DNA of 64,000 nucleotides from Ophiura sarsii (GCA_035610835.1 CM069449.1:15229963-15293962); one strand, 5' to 3'; shown: positions 52,488 through 63,906, numbered from the stretch's first letter. Numbers and translations are program-made. The notes: generated by a model not told the origin, from the letters alone.

Positions 52488-53285
52488 CATCGGCCCATTG
52501 ATAAGGTGATACTGGCCCATTGATAAGGTGACATCGGCCCATTGATAAGGTGATACTGGCCCATTGATAAGGTGACATCGGCCCATTGATAAGGTGACAT
52601 CGGCCCATTGATAAGGTGACATCGGCCCATTGATAAGGTGACATCGGCCCATTGATAAGGTGACATCGGCCCATTGATAAGGTGACATCGGCCCATTGAT
52701 AAGGTGACATCGGCCCATTGATAAGGTGCCATCGGCCCATTGATAAGGTGACATCGGCCCATTGATAAGGTGACATCGGCCCATTGATAAGGTGACATCG
52801 GCCCATTGATAAGGTGGCATCGGCCCATTGATAAGGTGATACTGGCCCATTGATAAGGTGACATCGGCCCATTGATAAGGTGACATCGGCCCATTGATAA
52901 GATGACATCGGCCCATTGATAAGGTGACATCGGCCCATTGATAAGGTGACATCGGCCCATTGATAAGGTGACATCGGCCCATTGATAAGGTGACATCGGC
53001 CCATTGATAAGGTGGCATCGGCCCATTTATAAGGTGGCATCGGCCCATTGATAAGGTGACACTGGCCCATTGATAAGGTGACATCGGCCCATTGATAAGG
53101 TGACACTGGCCCGTTGATAAGATGACATCATCCCATTGATAGGGTGATGGCCCATTGATACGGTAACACTGGCCCACTGATAAGATGACACTGGCTCATT
53201 GATAAAGTGACATTGGCCCATTGATAAGATGACATCATCCCATTGATAGGATGACACTGGCCTGCTGATAGGGTGATATCAGCCA
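52471..53285. repeat. 22-bp minisatellite CCCATTGATAAGGTGACATCGG
   Basis: About 37 head-to-tail units with variants (GATACTGG, GGCATCGG, GATGACATCATC toward the right end). Every unit carries TGA, TAA and TGA on the + strand, so + translation always stops. The complement is open in all three frames, giving artefactual frames of over 200 codons. The first unit is translated as the end of Rubicon. Confidence 0.97.
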
Positions 53286-53289
53286 CACT

Positions 53290-54095
53290 GAAGAAGCAAG
53301 TTGCCACGATTGAATTTATCACTAAATACAATATACTTTGGGTCCCATGTATACATCAATTGCACGGTACAATCAAGCATCAAATGACAACTATATGTTT
53401 GATCATGTTTTTTTACATCTGAGCTTGTCACATATGTTTCAAACAATTGTAACCCATCATTCTATACCATTCATCTTGATTTCTGCTTTTTAATTGCTAG
53501 AATTTGTACCCATAATTTAGCCTCTCAGGTAGCGTCTGTCGGTCTGGTGGTTTTTTTAATTTTGTGAACATTTTGGTGTAGTTTCAACAAATTTGCAAAA
53601 ATTGTGTTGCAAAGAATCCCAAAAAATCAAACATTGTCAAAGCATTTTCAACTTTTTTGTTTTTGCCTTATATAAATGCTAGTCTCTCTATTCGTTTTAA
53701 CCAGAATTTCTTCTTTTTTTACCCGGAATATCTATTCATCTTAGCAGAAGAATTTTCTACTCATTTTCAGGTAGAACGAACTTCTTCTCCTTTTAGCCTG
53801 AATTCCTACTCATTTTAGCCAGAACTTTGTCTCCTTTTAGCCAGAATTTCTACTCCTTTAAGCCAGAATTCTACTCCTTTCAGGCCTTACAAATGATCCA
53901 AGCCTTATAAATGACCTAAATGTGTGTATGGTGATGGGCAAAGGTCAGCCTTTATGCAAATTGATTTTGTAAAGTAATTGTCTGTTTATCTGATGCCTTT
54001 ATGCAAATTGATTTTGTAAAGTAATTGTGTGTTTATCTGATGTTAAGGCCGCATAATGTAATTTCTTTGTTTGATCTTTTGTTTATGCAGCCGTC
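53290..54095. other. Region 3' of Rubicon with short degenerate repeats
   Basis: A degenerate TTAGCCAGAATTTCTACTCC repeat spans 53695-53885. A 48-bp direct repeat (TTTATGCAAATTGATTTTGT...) lies at 53951 and 53999. No gene; the Rubicon polyadenylation site could not be placed. Confidence 0.5.
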
Positions 54096-54099
54096 AATG

Positions 54100-54446
54100 T
54101 GAATCTTGAACCTATGTTCCGATCACTTTGTTTTGGCTATGATCTTTTTTTCACATCATGATATTTTGATATCAGAAGAATCCCCATATTTTTCTCATTA
54201 TGTCTGTAAAATCTTAGAGGCCAGACATATTCCATTTAGAAATTATAGGCTGAATTACTGCCAAAGGTGGTTAACCACCAGCCAGTCTGTGTACTTCTCA
54301 ATGGGCAAAATTATTGTGACCTTGTGCTTCTAAAATTAGAACCATTGGAGTTATGCAACTCAAACTTTGGAATGTGACAATTTTAAGGATGACCTTTCAT
54401 GTAAAATAAAAAGATTGGGCCAAACATTCAGAACATCTACCTTTAA
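54100..54446 (+). mobile_element. MITE family J, copy 3
   Basis: CCTATGTTCCGATCACTTTG at the left and GAACATCTACCTTTAA at the right with the same interior as copy 2. Confidence 0.8.
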
Positions 54447-54638
54447 CCTAGTTACATTTTTCATGGGGTTGAATTTTGAACTTATTTATATTTTGGCGAT
54501 TCTTCACCTGTATTTCATAGAACAAACATAAATGCACCGAGGTAAATATCCACTCAATAAGTTGCAGTTAAAAAATAATCTTGATTATTTTTTTTCCTGA
54601 AGGAAGGTGAATACAGGTGATGATACTTGAGGTTTAGG

Positions 54639-54885
54639 TTAACACTTTCCACACGGCTATTAGTTTTACCATACAAAACAGATTTCTCATAAACCTTTCC
54701 CAACTTTCAAAGTCTTATCTCAAGGATTACTGAACCAATACTAGGCATATTTGCACTTCTTTTAATGCATTTCTCATGGTGATTTTAAATATGTGGATGA
54801 AATTCAATAAATTTGAAAAAGGTTTAACATTTTGTGAAATGTTGGACATGTCGCCTGAAGACAACTGCAGTGTGGAAAATGTTAA
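54639..54885. mobile_element. MITE family L, copy 3
   Basis: TTAACACTTTCCACACGGC at the left, GTGTGGAAAATGTTAA at the right. Interior shares CCAATACTAGGCAT and CATTTCTCATGGTGATT with the other copies. Confidence 0.82.
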
Positions 54886-55063
54886 AGATTAGGAGGGTAT
54901 GCTACATATTAACATTGATGCCTGCATTAATGGCACCTAAAATGTATTGATGCTTACAGAAATATCATGGTTTTTTATTTATGGTCTGTATATGTACTCT
55001 GTATTTTGCATAATTGCCATGTTTTTGTTTCATTATGTTCTACATGTATTTTAATATCTGTGA

Positions 55064-55106
55064 GTACCACCCCCCCCCCCTCCCCCCCCCCCCCCCCCCC
55101 CCCCTT
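55064..55106. repeat. Poly-C run
   Basis: A C homopolymer with one T interruption. Confidence 0.9.
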
Positions 55107-55166
55107 AGCAAACTATTAATGACTGCATTAATGTCACCTAATGTATTGATGCTTACAAACATATTG

Positions 55167-55405
55167 TGTGTGACCCGTCACATCAAAATGGACATGTTGG
55201 AGGCCCAAGTCATTATTATGATTGGTATGACTTGAAAGACCACATTTTAAGTTTTAAAATGATACCATGTTGAAGGTAATCGGACTTTGTAATCACCTGA
55301 TATGAATTGAAGAAGCATATTTTTACTATTATTTTCTTTGGCCTTTATCTCAAAACTGTGTTTGCCATCAACATGTCCTTTTTGATGTGACCGTGACTGG
55401 TCACA
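55167..55405 (+). mobile_element. MITE family K, copy 3
   Basis: TGTGACCCGTCACATCAAAA at the left; TGTGACCGTGACTGGTCACA at the right. Inserted in the second unit of the surrounding direct repeat. Confidence 0.88.
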
Positions 55406-55554
55406 TTTATGCTATTGTATTTATGGTCTGTGTGTACTCTGTATTTTGCATAATTGTCATGTTTTTGTTTCATTATGTTCTACATGTATTGTAATATCTG
55501 TACCACCACCCCACCCCCTCCCCGTGTGAGCAAAGTCATTTTTGTAGGTGGGCA

Positions 55555-55950
55555 TTTATAATAATAATGTTAATTTATAAAGCGCCAGTATCCGCCGGAA
55601 GCGACGCCCATGGCGCATCTCTGCATAACAACCAAAATAACATAAGCATGCATAAGAACAAAGATGAGGAGAGTCACATCAAGTAAATGCTTCAGAGTAC
55701 AACTTGTCTTCAGGTTTTTCTTAAAAATATGTACAGAGTTTGACAGGTTTCACATATTCAGGCAAGCTATTCCATAGTTTTGGTGCTGCGACCTGAAAAC
55801 TTCGCTGTCCCCACCTCGATGTTTTGCAAATGTTTCCTGAAGAGGCCCTTGTTTTGAAGGGCGTAGCCCACGATGCCCTGGAACATATGGTTGAACAAGT
55901 TCTGTTAAATAAGAGGGAGCCTTATCATGCAAGATCTTGAAAATAATAAG
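55555..55950 (-). pseudogene. 5'-truncated LINE remnant (reverse-transcriptase C-terminus)
   Basis: On the - strand, FKILHDKAPSYLTELVQPYV then PGHRGLRPSKQGPLQETFAK, a stop, and NLSNSVHIFKKNLKT match the C-terminal tail pattern of CR1/L2/Rex-like proteins (lxxxAPxYL... LRxS... FKxxLKT). It ends GGCGCTTTATAAATTAAC and an ATT-rich tail. It is not the same family as the LINE at 12030-16140. Confidence 0.7.
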
Positions 55951-56002
55951 GCATATCTTGTATATATATATGGCATTAATCTGGTTCTTTCACCTATGGC
56001 CC

Positions 56003-56346
56003 TGGGGGGGGCACTCACCTTCTTTCTTTTTTTTACAGAACTGAACTGATTGGATTTTATGACGAAAAATAGGGTCTTAGGAACTGATTTTTTCAAAACA
56101 GTGAGTCTTGAGAACTGGCCTATAGTTCAATTTTGATAAGCAAGAACGCAATTTTTTTTTGGAACTCAAAATTTTGGAAGAATTGGGGCTTTGGAACGCA
56201 AAATTTCGCGATTTTTGAATTTCAATCAAATTGGGGTCTTAAGAACTGAGGTGGGTCATTAGAGCTAGCAGCAGAGGGTGAAAAAGGGGGTCTTCAGCGC
56301 GGCACATACCTATACCCTTTTCCAATGTCAGTGCCCCCCCCCCCGG
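56003..56346 (-). mobile_element. MITE family D, copy 2
   Basis: GGGGGGGCACTCACC at the left and GTCAGTGCCCCCCC at the right. The interior (CTTCAGCGCGGCACATACC, AATTTCGCGATTTTTGAAT) is the inverse of 3640-4022. Confidence 0.8.
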
Positions 56347-56349
56347 GCC

Positions 56350-56895
56350 TGTGGCATCACTTTGCACACAGAATAAAGCTGAATCAAAAATTCTGTATTT
56401 ATTAAGCTTATGCTTATTCCCATCTGGTATAGAGCACACATTGATTTGTCACAGAATCACTGAAATTGTTATCGATAGGATTGCAGAATTCAGCAGTTAT
56501 GTATGTAGAGATTATGGAGTGTTCCTCCATTGCAAAGGGATGAACTGTACAAGATATCTCAATTTTAAATCATCATAACTAAGTTTAAACTAAAATGAAT
56601 TACTTTTAGGCCAGCACACAATTGCAGATCAAATGTGTTTTGGGAATTAGGCATGCATCAATGATACGGTAGAATAAGTACCTCGTTGTAATTATATGAT
56701 TCACTTTACTCCGTCAAAGACTTGATGCATTGCTGAGATCTAAAGTACACTGCACATATTTCCAAACCTTAACCCTAACCCAACTGAATCTCACTAAATC
56801 TCACTGCCAGAAACTATCTCCACGCACGCGCTGCTGCATTGCCTCGATGACGTCACCTACCGCAGGCATATGTTGGCAGGAAGTTTTAGCCCGCA
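56350..56895. other. No gene recognised
   Basis: Short frames only. CCTTAACCCTAACCC-like text occurs at 56765. Confidence 0.35.
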
Positions 56896-56899
56896 TATG

Positions 56900-57058
56900 T
56901 GCTGGCAGCTTAGCTCAGTTGGTAGAGGGACAGACTGGGGTGCGGATGGTCCCGCGATCGAATCCCGGGGGGGGTGCTGGGTGATTTTTCGGGTCAAAAA
57001 AATAGTACTTTTTCCCCCTCCCCCCGATACGCACAAAAAACATAGCTTTACTGGTTAG
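56900..57058 (+). repeat. tRNA-derived SINE
   Basis: GCAGCTTAGCTCAGTTGGTA (box A) and CCCGCGATCGAATCCCGG (box B) are followed by GGGTGATTTTTCGGGTCAA and a GGTTAGGGTT end like that of the SINE at 7598-7860. Well preserved D and T arms but an irregular acceptor stem. Confidence 0.65.
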
Positions 57059-57064
57059 GGTTAA

Positions 57065-57363
57065 GGCCAAACAAAGAAGAAAGTCTGTCTCAGAAACATT
57101 TTGCAAAAAAGGTAAGTGCTGTGCGATTTTTTTTTTAAATTTATTTTTTTTAGATGGAAAATAGGCTATTAGGTATGCAATTTTTTTTTTTTTGCTAATC
57201 CAAGCTTACAGAGAACTTTTTTAACCTTTTTTTAAAAAATCAAAAAAAATATATATATATCCCAAAAAAAGTGTTTAGCCCTCAGCGCACCTACGGCGCC
57301 ATAGCTCATTTCACATACCAATGCGGACGGGCTTCTGAGACAGACCTTCTTCTTTGTTTGGCC
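57065..57363 (+). mobile_element. MITE family A, copy 3
   Basis: GGCCAAACAAAGAAGAAAGT at the left, TCTTCTTTGTTTGGCC at the right, TTAA on both sides. The most complete family A copy. Confidence 0.9.
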
Positions 57364-57734
57364 TTAATTATTGAACCATGCCTCGTCAATACATTTATCA
57401 ATATTGAATCTAATCATGTTAAACGGTATTTACTCTGATCAATTATTAATCTTTCCCCAGAATAGGCCAGTGCATATAACAGCTGAAAACTCACACACAC
57501 ATACAAAACCATTTGGTTATATCTGACCAGATTTGAACAGGCACCCTTTGCATGAGATCCGTAACCCAGAAAACCAAGTGAACATTTCTCAGTGTTTACA
57601 CTATTCATTGCTCAGTAAAATAGAAATTGTTCGATAGAGTATCTTTATTAGCAAAAATAATTGCACTATGATAATGAATGAATAAAAAAGCAAGCAGCTT
57701 ATAAACAATGTCACATGTCACGTCACAGCAGCCA

Positions 57735-57950
57735 AGCAAACAAAAGTTTGCCTGCCGGGGTATGTGTGCGAAGTGCCTGCAAAGCAAAAGCTAGCCTGCC
57801 GGTATGCACACGCATTGCCTGCCAAACAAAAGCTTTCCTGCCGGGGTATGCGCGGGCATTGCCTGCCAAACAAAAGCTTCCCTGCCGGTTTGCAAACACA
57901 TTTCCTGCTAAACAAAATTGCTGATGTTTCCTGCTAAACATTCGAAGGGA
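57735..57950. repeat. Tandem repeat of about 50 bp (CCTGCCGG ... CCTGCCAAACAAAAG)
   Basis: Four to five units built on TGCCTGCCAAACAAAAGC and CTGCCGGGGTATGCGCG. The frames open on both strands are repeat artefacts. Confidence 0.85.
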
Positions 57951-57954
57951 TAAA

Positions 57955-58890
57955 CCATTCACTAAACTAAACCAGTCATCTGTAAGGGGATCTGTAACAA
58001 CAGCAGTCAATGCAACAATCGGTACATGTTCCCCCATGCATGCAGGGAATGGAACCGGGCACTTAACATTGTCAAGAGGTGACATGGTCTAGAGGCAGAT
58101 TTTCTTTCTGTGTGTCCTCTGTAGGAAGGGCAAGAAGTACAGAATTTGAAAGCCAAAAGTGCTAAAAAGACCACATTATTTGGGTTTCATTCAAAAAACT
58201 TTAAATTCGACAATCGCATCAGTTTTAGCAGAGTAATGGTATTAAAGGCAAATATATGGGATTGCAAAACACAAAGTATGCTCCTAGGTATGTTTGAAAC
58301 TGGTGAAAAACCTGAAAAGGTATGTGATCCTTTGGTATTTTTTAGGAAATAAATTATAATGCCGCTCACACCTATGTAACAAAAATGATATCAGAATATT
58401 ATTTGTAATTACTATGTAATGTTTTTAATTGTTTTTCACATGTACACATAATGGGTTGTTGCAAAAATATACACCTATGGTAAAAGGAAGCATATGATGA
58501 AGTAAACAATGTGTAAGATAAACCTTTTTTTTCTAAAAATGCTGCACATTGCTAACTATCTTATGATTCCTAGTCTTTGCCGATTCTGTATCAATATGTA
58601 TAATTTTAAATAATGAACAAAAACAAACAAAGAAGAAATATTTATTATATATATGTATATCATCATTATATCATTATTTTACTGACATTTATTGTATATT
58701 TTGTCATTGTGTGTATTAAATTCTTATAACAGCATTGAAGCTAAAGCTGCTGTAGTATTTGAGTCTTTTTACCTGGATTGTTCAAAAATACAGTGCTCAA
58801 AATGTAACTGCCTGGTTATAAATATACTTCATAAAACTATAAGAAAAAATGGTCTCAACAAGTTATAAGTTCAGTTAAGTTCAGTTAAGT
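57955..58890. other. No gene recognised
   Basis: AT-rich, with a triplicated AAGTTCAGTT word at 58866-58892. A 68-codon frame at 58146 has no recognisable family. Confidence 0.35.
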
Positions 58891-58897
58891 TCAAGTA

Positions 58898-59176
58898 TTA
58901 AAGGTATATTATGTGATTTCCAGGAGACGCCCTCAATCCTTGAATTTATTTTGGAAGCAGATTTTCTTGCTTCATAAATCATAAATACATTCCGAGTTAC
59001 AGAGCGATACGATTCCTAATTACCTCAAAATCATGGTTTTTAGAGTGAATTTAGACGTTGAAAATTCACTCTAAAACTATGATTTTGAAGTAATTAGGAA
59101 TCGTATCGCCCTGTAACTTGAAATGTATTTACGATTTATGATCAGAAACGAAAAGATCGCATAATATACCTTTAAA
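58898..59176. mobile_element. Foldback MITE family H, copy 3
   Basis: TTAAAGGTATATTATGTGAT at the left and CGCATAATATACCTTTAA at the right; arms meet at TTAGACGTTGAAAATTCAC. Shortest of the three copies. Confidence 0.87.
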
Positions 59177-59179
59177 TTA

Positions 59180-59520
59180 TAAAATTTGAGGAAATGTCTT
59201 CTCTTTAATATAAGATATTGCCCATGAAAATTGACTGTGTATCAATAAAGCTTTTGTGTCAAATACAAAAACAAAGTATGACTTTGATTTTTGCACTTGG
59301 TTAGTTACTGTTTTGGAGCACTGTAGTGTTTTTTGTTTAGAATAGTGTATTTTAGGTCCCGGCTATTCAATGAGTCTTTGATGGAATAAAGTGCAGTAAA
59401 GTCAATCGATGAATGCCTCCGGTCCTAAAGTATACTTCTTCTGTTTCAATTAAGTGTTACCATATAGAAATTGGTGAAATTGTAAAGTCATCCTTGAATT
59501 AATTCCAATGCCTGTTGAGT
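59180..59520. other. No gene recognised
   Basis: AT-rich sequence between MITE H and the 21-bp minisatellite. Confidence 0.4.
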
Positions 59521-59522
59521 TA

Positions 59523-60146
59523 CTTTACCAAGGCGATCACTAACATTACCAAGGCAATCGCCTACATTACCAAGGCAATCACTTACATTACCAAGGCAAT
59601 CACTTATATTACCAAGGCAATCACTTATATTACCAAATACCAAGGCAACCACTTATATTACCAAGGCAATCACTTATATTACCAAGGCAATCACTTATAT
59701 TACCAAGGCAATCGCCTACATTACCAAGGCAATCACTTATATACCAGGGCAATCACTTATATTACCAAATACCCAGGCAATCACTTATATACCAAGGCAA
59801 TCACTTTCATTACCAAGGCAATCGCCTACATTACCAAGGCAATCACTTACATTACCAAGGCAATCACTTATATTACCAAGGCAATCACTTATATTACCAA
59901 ATACCAAGGCAACCACTTATATTACCAAGCAATCACTTATATTACCAAGGCAATCACTTATATTACCAAGGCAATCACTTATATTTCCAAGGCAACCACT
60001 TATATTACCAAGGCAATCACTTATATTACCAAATACCAAGGCAACCACTTATATTACCAAGGCAATCACTTATATTACCAAGGCAATCACTGATATTACC
60101 AAGACAATCACTTATAATTATATTACCAAGGCAATCGCTATCATTT
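59523..60146. repeat. 21-bp minisatellite ATTACCAAGGCAATCACTTAT
   Basis: About 29 units with occasional 6-9 bp slips (ATTACCAAATACCAAGG). A period of seven codons leaves the + strand open (ITKAITY repeats), an artefact. It stops 15 bp from the stop codon of the Rolling stone-like exon. Confidence 0.96.
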
Positions 60147-60160
60147 ATCTTGTTTTGAGG

Positions 60161-60758
60161 TTAAATTTGGCAACGGCATACGTTCTCAACATTAAAAGCC
60201 AAATTCTCGTAGAAATTTGCTTTTTCTCCCTCCTCCTCATTACTATCCACATTCCTATTCTCATCACCGAACCCATCCTCCGCTGTTATATCTACTACTG
60301 ATGACTGAGCAGTTTGTCTCCTCGAAGACCATCTCTTCATCAGCGCCATCTTGCATCGATAAATACCCCAGAGTGCAACCTGACTGACGACTACAGCCGC
60401 GCAAGAGGCTGCTATCGTGATCATGGTAGTACCTGGTACCGCCCAGTCTAACAGTCCTGGATAGATCCCGGTGTTACCGTTCGGATCTAACCCTCCAGCC
60501 GCCCAGTAGATCAACGTGAAGATTATGTAAGACACTCCATAGCCCAGTGGGTATACTAGATGCTGAACCTTGACAGGTATCGGTGTTAGGAATACATCCA
60601 GTATGCCCAGTATACAGGGAAATGTATGCAAGGTTAGGTCAACTATGATGGGATGGTGTCTACACGAAGGAACGACCAGTATACAACTGTGACGAGGATG
60701 GACACATTGACGTAGATGTTCATGAGGATCCATTGGAGCTTATGCCGCCAGGATGAAG
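60161..60758 (-). CDS. Rolling stone-like multipass membrane protein, last exon, with a frameshift
   Basis: Acceptor TTTATTCCAG on the - strand. The first frame reads SSWRHKLQWILMNIYVNVSI then LVTVVYWSFLRVDTIPS and hits TAG at 60643-60645. The frame to the stop at 60161 reads DLTLHTFPCILGILDVFLTP, HLVYPLGYGVSYIIFTLIYW, AAGGLDPNGNTGIYPGLLDW and a last membrane helix, then an acidic tail. Both halves match Rolling stone-family proteins (myoblast fusion in Drosophila; function elsewhere unclear), so a one-base loss or two-base gain lies between about 60700 and 60640. Three to four hydrophobic segments are visible. Upstream exons were not found before the window end. It could be a sequence error, a disabled allele or a pseudogene. 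Confidence 0.75.
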
Positions 60759-60779
60759 CTGGAATAAATAGACAGATAT

Positions 60780-62160
60780 CAGCATTATTAAAATGTTGAC
60801 CTATGAGTTATTTTGTTTACCTCCTCAAAAATGCTTTTTTTGTCATTTTTTTTTTAGTAAAAACTATTAAAAATTATGTTAAAAACACGTTTCCTTTTTT
60901 GCCAAAAACTTATTTTGCTACGTTTGCAGCTTAAGTGATATTATGGTCAAAATTGAAACAATCAGCATTTTTTTGATTGAAATTTGATACCAAAAGTGGA
61001 AAGTTGAATTCAAACTAAAACTTGTGTTATTCAAACAATACGCAGGAATCCGGGTTCAATTCCTCAACCAACCTATATCATTATATGGTTGTTTTTTTCC
61101 TGCCTGCAGTGTTCATAGTTCGCAGGATGACTGAACAAAAGAAAAGCGGGCCCCTAACTATTATATATTTTGTAGTATTATGGGATAAACGCTGAGGCTG
61201 CTGTGGATAGGGTTAAAAGGTAAGAGTTAAGGGTTAGGTTAGGGTTTAGGAGGGTAAGAGTTAGGGGTGGGGTACCGCGCCATTTTGTCCCGAAGCAATG
61301 GTCATGACGTCATATTTTGGTTGATTTTCTGAACTTTTGTATTGGATTTACGTGCACAATATATGCCCTTGGCATTATACTTTCCCAGGTGTGCGGGTCC
61401 ACTTTAGATTTCAGATGTTCTAAAATGGATGGATTTCTAACCAATTTGATAGAGAAACACGATCCGCACACCTCAGAATTGCAAAAAAAGCTTAAAACAA
61501 GTCCACTTTTTGTGCCTTTGAACAGTGTGTTTGATGGGAATGTAGAATTACAGTGCATTAACCCATGGTCCAAGTAATAAAATCAGATATTAATAAATTA
61601 TTCGCCAAAATTTTGTTAAATCAGCACTGTTAGTGTAGTTGACATGGGGAGCGAAAGGTTGAGAGTTTGGCCTCGGATTTGGTTTGGTCGGGGGTGTGCT
61701 GCTGGAGATTCAAAACCCATACCCATTTCTAGGGTGATTTTTCGCGAAAATAGACCTAATTTTGGCAAATTTTCGCGAAAATAGAACTTATTTTGGCAAA
61801 TGTTCGCGAAAATCGCGAAAACAGGACCCATGTCCTAAGGATTTTTTCCTGAAAAGCCTACCCATGGCTAAGGATGTCTCATGAAAAACGACCCACTGGA
61901 GCGGCACGTCCCCGTATGCCTTACATGCGTTTATAGTTTTCTTTTTATTTATTCATCTATCATAAATTTATCTCTTTAATGCGTAAACAAATTATTGCTC
62001 ATAAATAAGTTATTTAACTTGAGTTCAGTTTCATTAATGATAGCAAAACTTGTTGTAAAACCATTTTACAAGTGCATGTGCCAACAATTTCTCCTTTGCA
62101 CACTTTGTTTATACATTCAGAGATGTCACTTTTAGCTTTTTATAGCTAGGCTAATAATAT
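60780..62160. other. No gene recognised; GGTTAGGG-type words and TTCGCGAAAAT repeats
   Basis: GGGTTAGG-type words cluster at 61205-61270. TTTTCGCGAAAATAGA is repeated three times at 61738-61820. Overlapping frames on both strands at 61310-61577 show no known family. Missing upstream exons of the Rolling stone-like gene should lie here or beyond the window. Confidence 0.35.
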
Positions 62161-62167
62161 AGGCCTA

Positions 62168-63129
62168 CAATACGCGGATTTAGGGTTTCCCTATAGTGTT
62201 GGGCGGTATCACGCTGATGTTGGTACGCCGTACTTCTGGTTTTACGCTAACGTGTGGGATTGCATTGAAATACGCTGATAACCAACTAATAACGCTGATG
62301 AAAACAAACAAAACTACGCCATATTCGATAGTTTTAACGAAAAAGAAGAATTGTTTTACATTAGTTAACAGTTTACCTCCATATTGTAGGACTTCAAACT
62401 CTCCAATAGGCTTGCACCTTGCCAGAAAAAGACCGACATTTTGCCGTGCCCAATAGCTCTAAATGTGCGTATTAGGCCGTACTAGTCTGGCGTGTTTGCA
62501 ACTAAGAGTTATTCTAGCAACTCCTTGGTTTGACCGTGTTTGCGGTAACTTGTTTTGGCCTATAGGATAGGCTGGAGAGCCAATCAATCTGCTTATTTGA
62601 TTTAAAAGGCCGAAATTCTGAGGAAAAGACAGTTTGAAAATGGGGTTTGGACGGTGTTTTAGCAGGCAATTTACTCTGCAAATTTATAATATTGTGGTAC
62701 AATAATTGTATATGTATAAAAACAACAACTATGTAATTACGGTACAGTGGTGTGCGCAAGAGTGAGTGGGAGGGGGGGGGGCACCTGGCCATGAGTCCCC
62801 GACTCTGATTCTTCCCCCGACGTACCAACAAAAAATAGTAAAAGGTAGCCCCAATTATTTTTTGCAGTCACCACACGTAAGTGGTGGGGGGGGGGGGGGG
62901 GGGGGTCAACATTTTTTTCACACGGTCAAAACAAATCGCTCAGTCCAAAAACAGCACAGTTAACAACTGATCATTTTTCTTTATTGCCGACTGCTGCATA
63001 AATTTGTCGACTACATGTACAGATTTGCTGACTATTTGGGTCGCATCACCCCCACACACACCCTCTAGCGACGGCCCTGCACCCGACTGCCCCAGTAGTT
63101 TCCTCCGACTGGCAGTACTTTCCCCGAAT

Positions 63130-63163
<34 letters not shown>

Positions 63164-63906
63164 TTTGGGCACTACTGATTATGTACGCATACAAAACAGG
63201 TTGAAGTGTTATCCTGCACACATATATAGGCTTTATATTATATCATAGGTTGATGTCAACTTATTAACATATAGTTTATGACGAAAACAAATCACAACAA
63301 GTTAAACAACCTAGGCGAAACCTAAACCAAGAAGAAGAAGAAAACAAATGATGTGTTATTTGTTAAGTAAAGAAATATAAAAGAAATAAAGGAAAGAAAT
63401 AAAGAAATAATAAGCCTCCGATATTTCACACAAAATTAATTCAATGTTCAATCCCTTAAATAAATAATTAGACACAAAAAACAACATAAATAAACATCAA
63501 ATACATCATTTTAGGACTATGGTGAGCTTTTACATTGCCTCTAGATTTAGTCTGTTATATCCAGTCCCCACTGACATGACTAGCTCGTAAATTATATGAC
63601 GCCTAGACTGCCGAATTCTGCAACTTTTCGGCATTTTACGCGGAACTTTTAATGGATATTTCAACTTAATGCGCACTTTTTAATTCTGCCGAACCCAAGG
63701 ATAGTTTAGGTATACTATCTTTATTTTTAATTGTGAAAGACTTTTGTACTTTTGAGTGCGTCGACCATGAAATCTTCGGAGTTTATTTTGACCGCTCGTC
63801 CCATATTTCAATGCATTTTCCTATACGTAGCGTAAAACCAGAGTGGGGCGTACCAACATCAGCGCGATACCGCCCAACACTAGGGAAACCCTAAATCCGC
63901 GTATTG
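62168..63906. mobile_element. 1.74-kb non-autonomous DNA transposon with about 85-bp inverted ends
   Basis: CAATACGCGGATTTAGGG, TTTCCCTATAGTGTTGGGCG and GCTGATGTTGGTACGCCG at the left are inverted at 63825-63906. TA flanks both ends (62166-62167, 63907-63908). The interior has G and C homopolymers (62886-62905, 63131-63163) and no transposase. Confidence 0.82.

Larger units (their letters stand above)
54918..55530. repeat. Direct repeat of about 160 bp, second copy interrupted by MITE K
   Basis: CTGCATTAATG, ATGTATTGATGCTTACA, TTTATGGTCTGT, GTACTCTGTATTTTGCATAA and TTCATTATGTTCTACATGTA occur at 54922-55060 and again at 55112-55500, split by the family K element. Both end in C-rich ACCACCCCCC. 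Confidence 0.8.

Noticed and set aside
52340..53257. Overlapping - strand frames of over 200 codons with [12 protein letters not shown] repeats
   Set aside because: They are translations of the 22-bp minisatellite, which has no stops on that strand in any frame. There is no start context, splice site or non-repeat domain.
59515..60093. 192-codon frame of ITKAITY repeats
   Set aside because: It is the 21-bp minisatellite read in a period of seven codons; no unique sequence or signal peptide supports a protein.
60630..60700. Programmed -1 frameshift in the Rolling stone-like exon
   Set aside because: No X-XXY-YYZ slippery heptamer or downstream stem was seen at the switch, so an indel or sequence error is simpler.
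61205..61270. Interstitial telomere repeat
   Set aside because: GGTTAGGG-type words are few and irregular, with no run of TTAGGG.
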